From: an uncultured bacterium
GTDB lineage: Bacteria; Bacillota; Clostridia; Lachnospirales; Lachnospiraceae
Assembly: GCA_947243845.1 (NCBI GenBank)
Contig: CAMXIF010000027.1
Location: 1 to 43,890 of the forward strand
Direction of reading: 5' to 3'
DNA length: 43,890 nt
Shown piece after piece: positions 24,768-34,000 of the stretch. Each line of letters opens with the position of its first letter. Within the stretch, counting starts at the first letter, position 1. Below the pieces are notes generated by a model. The model searched no databases. It worked only from the letters and a program-made list of their open reading frames with translations, and was not told the DNA's origin. The translations under genes and the position numbers were made by a program.

Positions 24768-25286
24768 ATGGCAGAAGCGAATTGGTATGTTGTGCATACT
24801 TATTCCGGGTATGAGAACAAAGTAAAAGCCAATATTGAAAAGACGATTGAGAACAGGCATCTGGAAGAGGAGATTCTGGAAGTCAAAGTGCCGATGCAGG
24901 ATGTTATGGAAATGAAGAACGGCGCCCGCAAGACAGTACAGAAGAAGATGTTTCCGGGATATGTCCTGATCAATATGGTCATGAATGACGATACATGGTA
25001 TGTGGTAAGAAATACCAGAGGTGTAACTGGTTTTGTGGGACCGGGGAGTAAGCCGGTGCCGCTCACAGAGGCGGAGATGAAGCCGCTCGGTATCAAGATG
25101 GAGAACGTGAGCGTTGACTTCGCGGAAGGCGATACCATTGTGGTGGTTGCTGGTGTCTGGAAGGATACTGTGGGTGTTGTACAGAGAATCGATTACAACA
25201 AGCAGACGGCTACGATCAATGTAGAGTTGTTCGGCAGAGAGACGCCGGTAGAAATCAGTTTTGCGGAAGTCAGAAGTCTTAGATAA
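24768..25286 (+). CDS. nusG: Transcription termination/antitermination factor NusG
   Basis: A 172-aa protein. The NGN domain opens with ANWYVVHTYSGYENKVKANIE and includes KMFPGYVLINM and VVRNTRGVTGFVG. The KOW domain is at about 120-155 (FAEGDTIVVVAGVWKDTVGVVQRID). It binds RNA polymerase and modulates pausing and termination. GGAGG precedes the ATG. Position after secE is the conserved order. Confidence 0.98.
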   Translation: MAEANWYVVHTYSGYENKVKANIEKTIENRHLEEEILEVKVPMQDVMEMKNGARKTVQKKMFPGYVLINMVMNDDTWYVVRNTRGVTGFVGPGSKPVPLTEAEMKPLGIKMENVSVDFAEGDTIVVVAGVWKDTVGVVQRIDYNKQTATINVELFGRETPVEISFAEVRSLR

Positions 25287-25514
25287 GAGGATATTTATTC
25301 CCGCGGGCAGCGAAACAGCAGGTGTGACTGCATCAAGGCAGGCATATCTTGTGTGTAGTGATGTCTTTCGCGGGTGTAGATATATGTGGGAGCTGGTTGA
25401 TAGATCGAGCAAAGGTTGACTGCGGGGATTGCGCTGCGATCCCGGATGTGACTGAGGAAGCTTCTGTATCTTGCAGATCAGCGCCTAGACCACAATATTT
25501 TAGGAGGTGCCATT
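25287..25514 (+). other. Structured spacer between nusG and rplK
   Basis: A 228-base gap inside a usually tight operon. CCCGCG (25300-25305) can pair with CGCGGG (25369-25374), and GGGAT/ATCCC forms a small hairpin near 25435. TTGACT at about 25418 lacks a -10. It may be an r-protein leader (the L1-binding site of the L11 operon lies in such a place), but I do not recognise a known motif. Confidence 0.4.
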
Positions 25515-25940
25515 ATGGCAAAGAAAGTAGAAGGATACATTAAGTTACAGATCCCTGCTGGTAAAGCAACACCAGCGCCGCCGGTTGGTCCTGCACTTGG
25601 ACAGCACGGTGTTAACATCGTTGAATTTACCAAACAGTTCAACGCGAGAACAGCTGATAAGGGTGATGTGATCATCCCCGTTGTTATCACTGTTTATGCA
25701 GACAGAAGTTTCAGTTTCATTACAAAGACTCCCCCTGCTGCAGTTCTTTTAAAGAAAGCATGCAACATTAAGTCTGGTTCTGCGACCCCTAACAAGGCTA
25801 AGGTTGCGACCATCTCTAAGGCAAAGTTACAGGAGATCGCAGAAACGAAGATGCCTGATTTAAATGCGGCAAGCGTAGAAGCAGCTATGAGCATGATTGC
25901 CGGTACTGCAAGAAGTATGGGCATCACAGTAGAAGAGTAA
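25515..25940 (+). CDS. rplK: 50S ribosomal protein L11
   Basis: A 141-aa protein of normal length. It has the N-terminal proline-rich switch ([20 protein letters not shown]) and the C-terminal rRNA-binding domain ending [13 protein letters not shown]. It forms the GTPase-associated stalk base, which is contacted by EF-G and RelA. AGGAGGTG precedes the ATG. rplA follows after 13 bp. Confidence 0.99.
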   Translation: MAKKVEGYIKLQIPAGKATPAPPVGPALGQHGVNIVEFTKQFNARTADKGDVIIPVVITVYADRSFSFITKTPPAAVLLKKACNIKSGSATPNKAKVATISKAKLQEIAETKMPDLNAASVEAAMSMIAGTARSMGITVEE

Positions 25941-25953
25941 TGGAGGGGCTAAC

Positions 25954-26643
25954 ATGAAACATGGTAAAAAATATCAGGAGGCAGCGAAGCTGGTAGACCG
26001 TGCAACCCTGTACGATACAGCAGATGCGATTGCCTTGGTTAAGAAGACAGCAACAGCGAAATTTGATGAGACTGTAGAAGTTCATATTAAAACCGGATGT
26101 GATGGCCGTCATGCTGAACAGCAGGTTCGTGGCGCGGTAGTACTGCCCAACGGAACAGGTAAGACAGTCAAAGTATTGGTGTTTGCCAAAGGTGATAAAG
26201 TAGCGGAGGCTGAGGCAGCCGGTGCAGATCATGTAGGCGGCGATGAGCTGATTCCCAGGATTCAGAATGAGGGATGGCTTGACTTTGATGTTGTAGTAGC
26301 AACACCCGACATGATGGGCGTTGTGGGACGTCTCGGTAAAGTGCTCGGACCGAAAGGTTTGATGCCTAACCCGAAGGCTGGTACCGTAACCATGGATGTG
26401 GCTAAGGCAATCAGCGATATCAAGGCAGGTAAGATCGAGTACAGACTGGATAAGGCCAATATCATTCATGTGCCGGTAGGCAAGGTTTCCTTTGAGGAGA
26501 GCAAACTGCAGGAGAACTTTGACGCATTGATGGAAGCGATCGTCAAGGCTAAACCTTCAGCATTAAAAGGTCAGTATCTGAGAAGTATCACTCTGGCGAC
26601 CACAATGGGTCCTGGCGTGAAGATCAATACGGCAAAATATTAA
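25954..26643 (+). CDS. rplA: 50S ribosomal protein L1
   Basis: A 229-aa protein of normal length: [15 protein letters not shown] at the start, the central [15 protein letters not shown] motif, and [15 protein letters not shown] at the end. It forms the L1 stalk and in many bacteria represses its own operon. GGAGGGG precedes the ATG. A terminator follows directly, which separates it from rplJ. Confidence 0.99.
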   Translation: MKHGKKYQEAAKLVDRATLYDTADAIALVKKTATAKFDETVEVHIKTGCDGRHAEQQVRGAVVLPNGTGKTVKVLVFAKGDKVAEAEAAGADHVGGDELIPRIQNEGWLDFDVVVATPDMMGVVGRLGKVLGPKGLMPNPKAGTVTMDVAKAISDIKAGKIEYRLDKANIIHVPVGKVSFEESKLQENFDALMEAIVKAKPSALKGQYLRSITLATTMGPGVKINTAKY

Positions 26644-26668
26644 TATCTGCAGGATAAAGAGAGTGTTT

Positions 26669-26702
26669 AAAAGGTAATGTGCTGTGCGCATTACCTTTTT
26701 TG
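26669..26702 (+). terminator. Terminator of rplK-rplA
   Basis: Stem AAAAGGTAATG-T-GC / GC-G-CATTACCTTTTT with loop TGT. The 3' arm runs into a T tract. Confidence 0.9.
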
Positions 26703-26724
26703 TTTTATGTCTGCTTTTTTGTGG

Positions 26725-26736
26725 TATAATCAATCT
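26725..26736 (+). promoter_or_regulatory. -10 box just before capA-like start (leaderless?)
   Basis: TATAAT at 26725-26730 ends six bases before the ATG at 26737, so transcription should begin at or within two bases of the start codon. There is no ribosome binding site. The -35 is weak (TGTTTT near 26701). Confidence 0.55.
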
Positions 26737-28026
26737 ATGGGCAAGAAGAAAAAAACACATAAATCAAAGAAAAAGAGAATCAGGATCAGCCGCAGTCTCC
26801 TGCTGCCGTTTGTTTTGACGCTGAGTCTGGCAGTTGTGACGGGCTTGTTGGTATTAGCGGCATATCTGTGGGTCTTTGAACCGGCGAGACAGGTTCAGAG
26901 TACGGTGAAGCCTGTGGAGCGGCAGAAGCCGGATCATGAGCCGGACGAGGCGGCCGAACGGGAAGAGATGTCCGGACAGGGAGAGCCAGGCGTCTCACAG
27001 AACAGATACCAGGCGGAACTGGATGATCCGGAATATATGGAGCAGAACAATATTTATTATAGGGAAGCGGGGGAACCCGGGCAGGCAACATTATTATTTG
27101 CCGGGGATATTCTCTTTGACGATCATTATGCGATCATGAAACATCTGCAGTCCGGCGGCGGGATCGAACAGGGTATTGCACCGGACCTGATCCGGGAGAT
27201 GGAGCGGGCGGATGTGATGATGCTCAACAATGAGTTTCCCTATTCTGACAGGGGTGCACCGCTTGAGGGCAAGCAGTTTACCTTCCGGGCAAGGCCGGAA
27301 ACGGTGAACTATCTGAACGATATGGGAGTGGATATTGTATCCATGGCCAATAACCATGCCTTTGATTATGGAGAGGAAGCGCTGCTTGACAGTCTAGATA
27401 TTTTGAAGGAGGCAGGCGTTACGGTGATAGGAGCTGGACATGATTTGAGCGAAGCGCGGCGTCCGGCATATTATATTGTGGATGATATTAAGATTGCATT
27501 CATCACGGCAACGCAGATTGAAAGACTGGACAATCCGGATACCCGGGGCGCCACAGATGTTTCTTCCGGCGTGTTTCGCTGCTGGGACGGGGAGAATCTG
27601 CTGGAGACGATCAGGGAAGCCAAGAAGAATTGCGATTTTGTAGTGGTATATCTTCACTGGGGGACGGAGAATGAGGCGACTCTTGACTGGGCGCAGTTGA
27701 AACAGGCCCCGGAGGTGATCGCAGCCGGAGCGGATCTGGTCATTGGAGATCATCCCCATTGTCTGCAGCCCATCGGTGTAATCCAGGGAGTACCTGTAAT
27801 CTACAGCCTTGGCAATTTCTGGTTTAACTCAAAGACACTGGATACCGGCATGGTTAAGGCGGTCATCGACCAAGAAGGGCTTGTGAGTTATCAGTTCATA
27901 CCCTGTCAGCAAAACAGCTGTAAGACCGGATTCCTGGAGGGGGAAGAGAAGAAAAGGGTACTGGATTATATGCGCAGCATTTCCGAAGGCGTGGAGATTG
28001 ATGAGGAGGGGTATGTTACCTGGTAA
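26737..28026 (+). CDS. CapA family (PGA_cap) metallophosphoesterase-like protein
   Basis: A 429-aa membrane-anchored protein. A Lys/Arg-rich start (GKKKKTHKSKKKRIRISRS) leads into one membrane helix at about 22-45, then a low-complexity Glu/Pro linker to about residue 105. The rest is the CapA domain with metal-site motifs FAGDILFD, NNEFP, MANNHAFDYG, YLHWGTE, GDHPHCLQP and YSLGNFWFN. CapA/PgsA proteins act in poly-gamma-glutamate capsule synthesis, but many relatives have unknown roles, and no other capsule gene is here. The start MGKKKK fits the -10 box position; an in-frame start at 26677 would lie in the terminator. It is wedged between rplA and rplJ. Confidence 0.85.
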   Translation: MGKKKKTHKSKKKRIRISRSLLLPFVLTLSLAVVTGLLVLAAYLWVFEPARQVQSTVKPVERQKPDHEPDEAAEREEMSGQGEPGVSQNRYQAELDDPEYMEQNNIYYREAGEPGQATLLFAGDILFDDHYAIMKHLQSGGGIEQGIAPDLIREMERADVMMLNNEFPYSDRGAPLEGKQFTFRARPETVNYLNDMGVDIVSMANNHAFDYGEEALLDSLDILKEAGVTVIGAGHDLSEARRPAYYIVDDIKIAFITATQIERLDNPDTRGATDVSSGVFRCWDGENLLETIREAKKNCDFVVVYLHWGTENEATLDWAQLKQAPEVIAAGADLVIGDHPHCLQPIGVIQGVPVIYSLGNFWFNSKTLDTGMVKAVIDQEGLVSYQFIPCQQNSCKTGFLEGEEKKRVLDYMRSISEGVEIDEEGYVTW

Positions 28027-28041
28027 AGGAGTATCACGTCT

Positions 28042-28084
28042 CAATGAAGGTAAATTTATGTTAGAACAATGAAGGTAAATTTAT
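28042..28084. repeat. Pair of 18-bp direct repeats, 25-bp period
   Basis: CAATGAAGGTAAATTTAT occurs at 28042-28059 and again, unchanged, at 28067-28084, upstream of the 416-aa gene. It could be a regulator site or a small duplication. Confidence 0.7.
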
Positions 28085-28181
28085 ATTTGAATTAAAAAAG
28101 TGGAAGATATGAAACTTTTGGAGGCATTGATTCGTATTCCTTATAGAGATATCACAACAAAGACGGAAAGGAATGGCAATT

Positions 28182-29432
28182 ATGAATATTAATTCGGACC
28201 GCTACAACAGTCCCTGGCAGGGCAGTGCAGGACAGGAGTATTATAAGGGAAATACTGGGAAAAGCCGGAAATCCTCAGCGGCGCCGGAGGGAGCAAAGGG
28301 GACGGAAGAGTCCAAAGCTTCTGAGAATGCTGCGGATAAGACCTGCAGGGAACAGATTCTGGAAAAGATGGCCGAAATGGCGAAGAAGGTCAAGGACGGT
28401 ACGGTGGAGCCCACTTTTCAGATAGGCGCTATGTCCTACACGATGAAAGAGTGGGATAAGCTGTTGGAGAAATTTGATGCTGCCGAGGAAGCTTTGCAGG
28501 CGGAAGTACAGGCACAGATCGAGGAGGCGGAGAAGCAGGCGGCAAAGGAGGCCCTTCAGAGAGAAATGGATGGAAAGACCGGTACGGAGGGAACCGAGAC
28601 GACTGTGGCGGTGACGGAGAGTACAGCGGAAGCTGTTACAGAAGAAGGCGCAACAGAAGAGATTGACGCAGAACAGACAGCGGCGCTTCTTACGAATGAG
28701 GTTACCAAGTGCAGTTATCCCACGGATGATCCTAAGAAGAAACATTGGTTCATCACGGCTTATGGGCCGGACGGCATATCCTGTAAAGAGGCTTATTTTG
28801 ACGGTACAGGATGGGTGAACAAGGATTGCTGGAAATTCTCTTATACGGAAGAGGGACAGTATGAAAAGGTGATGGCATTCCTGAAACGGTTTCCGGCAGA
28901 TGCCAATCTGCGTTTTGCTGCCCATGAAAATTTCTGGAAAGATTTTCTGGCGGGAGAGATCGATGAGGATGATTTTGTCCATTTCTTTGAGACTTCCACG
29001 AAGGATGGTGTGCCGGATTACACCTATGAAAAGGATGGATCCACTTACATAGACCGGGAGAAAGTCAAGTATGCCAAATATATGAATGATTTTGGCGCAC
29101 ATTTTTATACGGCGGAGGAGATGGATCTGCTTCAGCGGGCAATCATCCATGAAAATAGCAAGGGACTGCATAAAATTTCCGACTATGAGGGGCAGATGAC
29201 CATTCCCGGAGAGGGGAAGAACAAGGGCGGAAAGGATGATGGGGACGACCTTGACACGCAGATTGTCACAAAACCCGATGGCTCTACCGTGTTACAGATC
29301 AAATCGAATTTGGGCATGATGGAGGTCGAGATCACCCAGGCCCAGAGATTTGGTTTGCAGTATAAAGCACAGTCCGGAGCGGCGTTTGCAGCTTCTTCTG
29401 TATATCGGATGTATGCGGATGCCCTCGAATAA
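28182..29432 (+). CDS. Hypothetical protein, 416 aa
   Basis: Not recognised. The start MNINSD at 28182 has AAAGGA nine bases upstream; an ATG three codons earlier is too close to that site. Residues 1-50 are polar and likely disordered. Residues 58-120 are helical and charged, with a compact stretch FQIGAMSYTMKEWDKLLEKFD. At 125-170 there is a Thr/Glu/Ala-rich linker. Residues 180-330 look globular and Trp/Phe-rich (HWFITAYGPDGISCKEAYF). A Gly/Asp/Lys linker (about 345-360) precedes a C-terminal module ending YKAQSGAAFAASSVYRMY. No signal peptide or membrane segment. It lies alone between the CapA-type gene and the L10 leader. Confidence 0.75.
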   Translation: MNINSDRYNSPWQGSAGQEYYKGNTGKSRKSSAAPEGAKGTEESKASENAADKTCREQILEKMAEMAKKVKDGTVEPTFQIGAMSYTMKEWDKLLEKFDAAEEALQAEVQAQIEEAEKQAAKEALQREMDGKTGTEGTETTVAVTESTAEAVTEEGATEEIDAEQTAALLTNEVTKCSYPTDDPKKKHWFITAYGPDGISCKEAYFDGTGWVNKDCWKFSYTEEGQYEKVMAFLKRFPADANLRFAAHENFWKDFLAGEIDEDDFVHFFETSTKDGVPDYTYEKDGSTYIDREKVKYAKYMNDFGAHFYTAEEMDLLQRAIIHENSKGLHKISDYEGQMTIPGEGKNKGGKDDGDDLDTQIVTKPDGSTVLQIKSNLGMMEVEITQAQRFGLQYKAQSGAAFAASSVYRMYADALE

Positions 29433-29476
29433 ATACGGCAGATGCCGGCAAACCGCAGGTAAATGTAATAAAATAG

Positions 29477-29505
29477 TTGACATCCCCGGTATGGTATGCT
29501 ATAGT
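29477..29505 (+). promoter_or_regulatory. Promoter of rplJL
   Basis: -35 TTGACA (29477-29482), 17-bp spacer, -10 TATAGT (29500-29505). Confidence 0.85.
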
Positions 29506-29510
29506 AGCAG

Positions 29511-29616
29511 ATGCCGAAGACAGTAGGTGCCGTATTGCCGGCGTAAGAGTCCGCCTACCGAGGAGAGAAGAGTACTTTATGACCTTTATTCCTCCCTGTC
29601 AGCAGGGAGGATTTTT
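29511..29616 (+). ncRNA. Ribosomal protein L10 leader
   Basis: The leader shows the known L10 leader pattern: GCCGAAGACAGTAGGTG, a central hairpin, then CGCCTACCGAGGAGAGAA, where TAGGTG pairs with CGCCTA. By family, L10 (with L7/L12) binds here and lowers expression of rplJL. The 3' part contains an attenuator hairpin, listed separately. Confidence 0.88.
29591..29616 (+). terminator. Attenuator in the L10 leader
   Basis: A perfect stem CCTCCCTG/CAGGGAGG with loop TCAG is followed by ATTTTT, 54 bases before rplJ. This suggests transcriptional attenuation in the leader. Confidence 0.85.
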
Positions 29617-29669
29617 ATTGGATATAAAACAGACTCCTTTCGGCACAAAATCTATAAGGAGGTAATGTA

Positions 29670-30278
29670 ATGGCAAAGGTTGAACTGAAAAAACCTATCG
29701 TAGAAGAGATTTCTGCAGCCGTAAAAGATGCGCAGTCAGTTGTTCTGGTTGACTACCGTGGACTGACAGTGGAGCAGGATACACAGCTTCGTAAGCAGCT
29801 GCGTGAAGCCGGGATCACCTACAAGGTTTACAAGAACACAATGATGAATTTTGCATTCAAGGGTACGGATTATGAATCCCTTCTTCCTTATCTGGAAGGC
29901 CCCAGCGCGATCGCCATATCCACAGAGGACGCTACGGCGCCTGCCAGGGTTATATGCAAATTCGCTAAGACAGCAAACGCTCTTGAAGTTAAGGGCGGTG
30001 TTGTGGAAGGTATCGCATATGATGCCAATGGTATTATAGAGATTTCCAAGATTCCTTCCAGAGAAGAATTGTTATCCAAGCTGCTTGGCAGTATCCAGTC
30101 TCCGATCACCAACTTTGCTCGTGTCATGAATCAGCTGGCAGAGAAAGGCGGCGCATCCGAGTGCGAGGCACCTGCAGAGGAGGCAGCAGCAGAGGCTGCA
30201 CCTGTAGAGGAAGCGCCTGCGGCTGAGGAGGCTCCCGCAGAGGAAGCGCCTGCAGCAGAAGAGACGCCTGCAGAGTAA
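29670..30278 (+). CDS. rplJ: 50S ribosomal protein L10 with acidic C-terminal tail
   Basis: A 202-aa L10, which anchors L7/L12 dimers on the stalk. The body is normal (VVLVDYRGLTVEQDTQLRKQLREAGITYKVYKNT, then LPYLEGPSAIA). It is about 35 residues longer than the usual 165-175: from about residue 164 a tail of Ala, Glu and Pro repeats (short units such as EEAPA) runs to the end. AAGGAGG precedes the ATG. It is followed by rplL after 114 bp and controlled by the L10 leader. Confidence 0.98.
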   Translation: MAKVELKKPIVEEISAAVKDAQSVVLVDYRGLTVEQDTQLRKQLREAGITYKVYKNTMMNFAFKGTDYESLLPYLEGPSAIAISTEDATAPARVICKFAKTANALEVKGGVVEGIAYDANGIIEISKIPSREELLSKLLGSIQSPITNFARVMNQLAEKGGASECEAPAEEAAAEAAPVEEAPAAEEAPAEEAPAAEETPAE

Positions 30279-30392
30279 GCGGTGACAGCAGAGAACTGTA
30301 AACAGTAACGCCACGGGCGGGACTATTACAGGTAATCGGCGAAAGTAAAGTATCAGAAAACTAACAACAATAAAAATATGGAGGTAAAAACC

Positions 30393-30773
30393 ATGGCAAA
30401 GTTATCTATTGAAGAAATCATCAGCGCTATTGATGAGTTGACAGTATTAGAGTTAAATGATTTGGTAAAAGCTTGTGAGGAGAAGTATGGTGTATCCGCA
30501 GCAGCAGGTGTGGTAGTTGCAGCAGCAGGCGGTGACGCAGGCGCAGCGGCAGCAGAGGAGAAGACAGAGTTCGATGTAGAACTGACAGAGGTTGGCCCGA
30601 ACAAGGTTAAGGTTATCAAGGTTGTTCGTGAGGCAACAGGTCTTGGCTTGAAGGAAGCTAAGGATATGGTAGATTCTGCTCCGAAGGTACTCAAAGAGGC
30701 TGCTTCTAAGGAAGAGGCTGAAGATCTCAAGGCTAAGCTGGAGGCTGAGGGCGCTAAAGTTACTCTCAAGTAA
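30393..30773 (+). CDS. rplL: 50S ribosomal protein L7/L12
   Basis: A 126-aa protein with the N-terminal dimerisation part ([30 protein letters not shown]), an Ala/Gly hinge, and the factor-binding C-terminal domain ([21 protein letters not shown]). The ATG at 30393 has GGAGG eight bases upstream; the in-frame ATG at 30378 overlaps that site and would add five residues not seen in the family. It recruits EF-Tu, EF-G and other factors. Confidence 0.98.
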   Translation: MAKLSIEEIISAIDELTVLELNDLVKACEEKYGVSAAAGVVVAAAGGDAGAAAAEEKTEFDVELTEVGPNKVKVIKVVREATGLGLKEAKDMVDSAPKVLKEAASKEEAEDLKAKLEAEGAKVTLK

Positions 30774-30832
30774 TCGGCTCACATATCACACAACAATGTA
30801 TGTCAGGCTTCGCCAGACATCCTTATGTTAAG

Positions 30833-30877
30833 AAAAGACCGTTCACGTACTGCTAACAGGTACGTGGGCGGTTTTGT
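30833..30877 (+). terminator. Terminator between rplL and rpoB
   Basis: A long stem with CACGTAC (30844-30850) pairing GTACGTG, extended by ACCG/CGGT and A/T pairs, and followed by TTTTGTT. A smaller hairpin ATGTC-GGC/GCC-GACAT lies upstream at 30800-30820. Together they separate rplJL from rpoBC, perhaps only in part. Confidence 0.8.
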
Positions 30878-30917
30878 TAACAATTCTAAAATCTTTTTTA
30901 AATTCTGAAAATAATCG

Positions 30918-30946
30918 TTGACTCCCCTAGAGACTTGTAGTAGAAT
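30918..30946 (+). promoter_or_regulatory. Promoter of rpoBC
   Basis: -35 TTGACT (30918-30923), 17-bp spacer, -10 TAGAAT (30941-30946). The leader to the rpoB ATG is about 80 bases. Confidence 0.78.
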
Positions 30947-31033
30947 GGATAATGCACTATTGTGGTGTGGTATGCTTATTTGAAGTCTAATTTGACGACA
31001 AAGCATGTATCAATCATAAAGAACGGGGTGAGA

Positions 31034-34000
31034 ATGTCAATGGAAAAGAACAGGATCCGTAAGACTGCAGCCGGCAGAAATACGCGTATGACTTATGCAC
31101 GACAGAAAGAGGTTCTGAATATGCCGAACCTGATCGAAGTTCAGAAGAACTCCTACCAGTGGTTTCTGGATGAAGGCCTGAAAGAAGTGTTTGACGATAT
31201 TTCTCCGATTTCAGATTATAGCGGTCATTTGAGTCTGGAATTCGTTGACTTTGAGTTATGCGAAGAGGATGTCAAGTATTCTATCGAAAAATGTAAGGAG
31301 AGAGACGCCACTTATGCAGCCCCTCTCAAAGTAAAAGTACGTCTGATCAATAAAGAGAAGGATGAGATTACAGAGCATGAGATCTTTATGGGTGACCTGC
31401 CGCTTATGACAGAGACAGGCACTTTTGTGATCAATGGCGCTGAACGTGTCATTGTCAGTCAGCTTGTGCGTTCTCCCGGCATCTATTATGGAATCGGACA
31501 TGATAAGATTGGTAAGCGGCTTTTTTCCGCTACCGTGATTCCCAACCGCGGAGCATGGTTAGAGTATGAGACAGATTCTAACGATGTCTTTTATGTGCGT
31601 GTTGACCGGACCAGAAAGGTTCCGATCACCGTGCTGATTCGTGCGCTGGGCGTGGGTTCCAATGATGAGATCAGGGAGTTGTTTGGTGACGAGCCAAAGA
31701 TTGAAGCAAGCTTTACAAAGGATACGGCCGAGAACTATCAGGAAGGTCTGTTGGAATTATATAAGAAGATTCGTCCCGGTGAGCCTTTGAGCGTGGAAAG
31801 TGCAGAGAGTCTGATCACTGCCATGTTCTTTGACCCCAGAAGATATGATCTTGCCAAAGTCGGCAGATATAAATTTAACAAAAAGCTGATGTTCAGAAAC
31901 AGGATCCGTCATCATATCCTGGCAGAGGATGTGGTGGATACCCTGACAGGCGAGATTTTGGCGAAGGCAGGGGATAAGGTGACGGCGGAGATGGCTGATA
32001 TGATTCAGAACGCCGCAGTGCCTGCAGTCTGGATTCAGACAGAGGAGAAGAATGTTAAGGTTCTCTCCAATATGATGGTAGATATCACTAACTTTGTGGA
32101 ATGCAATCCCAGGGAACTGGGCGTTACAGAGTTGGTTTATTTCCCTGTGTTACAGCAGATTTTACAGGAATACAGTGAAGATCCGGAGATGCTGGCAGAG
32201 GCAATCCAGAAGAATGTACATGAGCTGATCCCGAAACATATTACAAAGGAAGACATTTTAGCTTCCATTAACTATAATATTCATCTGGAGTACGGTATCG
32301 GTAACGATGACGATATCGATCATCTGGGTAACCGCCGTATCCGTGCGGTGGGTGAATTGTTACAGAACCAGTACCGTATTGGTCTTTCCAGACTGGAGAG
32401 AGTGGTGCGCGAGAGAATGACTACTCATGATGCAGAAGAAATTTCTCCGCAGGTACTCATCAATATCAAGCCGGTACAGGCAGCAGTGAAGGAATTTTTC
32501 GGTTCTTCCCAGCTGTCACAGTTCATGGATCAAAATAATCCGCTTGGCGAATTGACGCACAAGAGACGTCTCTCCGCTCTGGGACCGGGTGGTCTGTCCA
32601 GAGACAGAGCCGGATTCGAGGTGCGTGATGTACACTATACACATTATGGCAGGATGTGCCCGATTGAGACGCCTGAAGGACCGAACATCGGTCTGATCAA
32701 CTCCCTTGCATCTTATGCAAGAATCAACGAATACGGATTTGTGGAGGCGCCTTACCGTAAGATTGACAAGTCCGATCCGGAGAATCCGCGTGTGACAGAT
32801 GAGGCTGTTTATATGACAGCTGATGAGGAAGATAACTATCATGTAGCGCAGGCTTCTACGCCTTTGGACAAGGACGGCTATTTCAAGAGAAACAGCGTGT
32901 CCGGACGTTATAAGATGGAAACCCAGGAGTATCCCAAGACCATGTTTGATTACATGGATGTGTCTCCGAAAATGGTATTCTCGGTGGCAACCGCGCTGAT
33001 TCCGTTCTTACAGAATGACGATGCGAACCGGGCGCTGATGGGATCCAACATGCAGAGACAGGCAGTGCCGCTTCTCTTCACGGAAACGCCTGTAGTGGGA
33101 ACCGGTATGGAGCCGAAGGCGGCTGTGGACTCCGGTGTCTGTGTGGTAGCCAGAAAAGCAGGTACAGTAGATTACGTATCTTCTAATATGATCAAAGTGA
33201 CCTGTGATGACGGAGAGAAGATGGAGTACCATCTGTCGAAGTTTTCCAGAAGTAATCAGTCCAACTGTTACAACCAGAAACCTATCGTGCAGAAGGGCGC
33301 TCATGTGGAGCAGGGAGAAGTTATTGCAGACGGTCCTTCCACAGATGGCGGCGAACTGGCGCTGGGTAAGAACCCGCTGATCGGATTTATGACCTGGGAA
33401 GGTTATAACTACGAGGACGCAGTTCTTTTGAGTGAAAGACTGGTACAGGAAGATGTTTATACTTCCGTACACATTGAAGAATATGAAGCAGAAGCCCGTG
33501 ACACCAAGCTGGGACCGGAAGAAATCACCAGAGATGTACCCGGTGTGGGTGACGATGCATTGAAGGATCTGGATGACAGAGGTATCATCCGTATCGGTGC
33601 CGAGGTACGTGCCGGAGATATCCTGGTGGGTAAAGTAACCCCGAAGGGAGAGACCGAGCTGACTGCGGAGGAGAGACTGCTTCGTGCCATCTTTGGTGAG
33701 AAGGCAAGAGAAGTACGTGACACTTCCCTGAAAGTGCCGCATGGCGAATATGGTATTGTCGTGGATGCTAAAGTATTTACCAGAGAGAATGGCGATGAAC
33801 TTTCTCCGGGTGTGAATCAGGCTGTCCGCATTTATATAGCACAGAAGAGAAAGATTTCCGTGGGTGATAAGATGGCGGGCCGTCACGGTAATAAGGGTGT
33901 GGTATCCCGCGTGCTGCCGGTAGAAGATATGCCTTACCTGCCGAATGGCCGTCCGCTTGATATCGTGCTGAATCCGCTGGGTGTGCCTTCCCGTATGAAT

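Noticed and set aside
28275..29171. 298-aa minus-strand frame opposite the 416-aa gene
   Set aside because: Cys/Arg/Leu-rich sequence typical of the complement of a Glu/Lys/Ala-rich gene; no ribosome binding site. The plus-strand frame has a good site.
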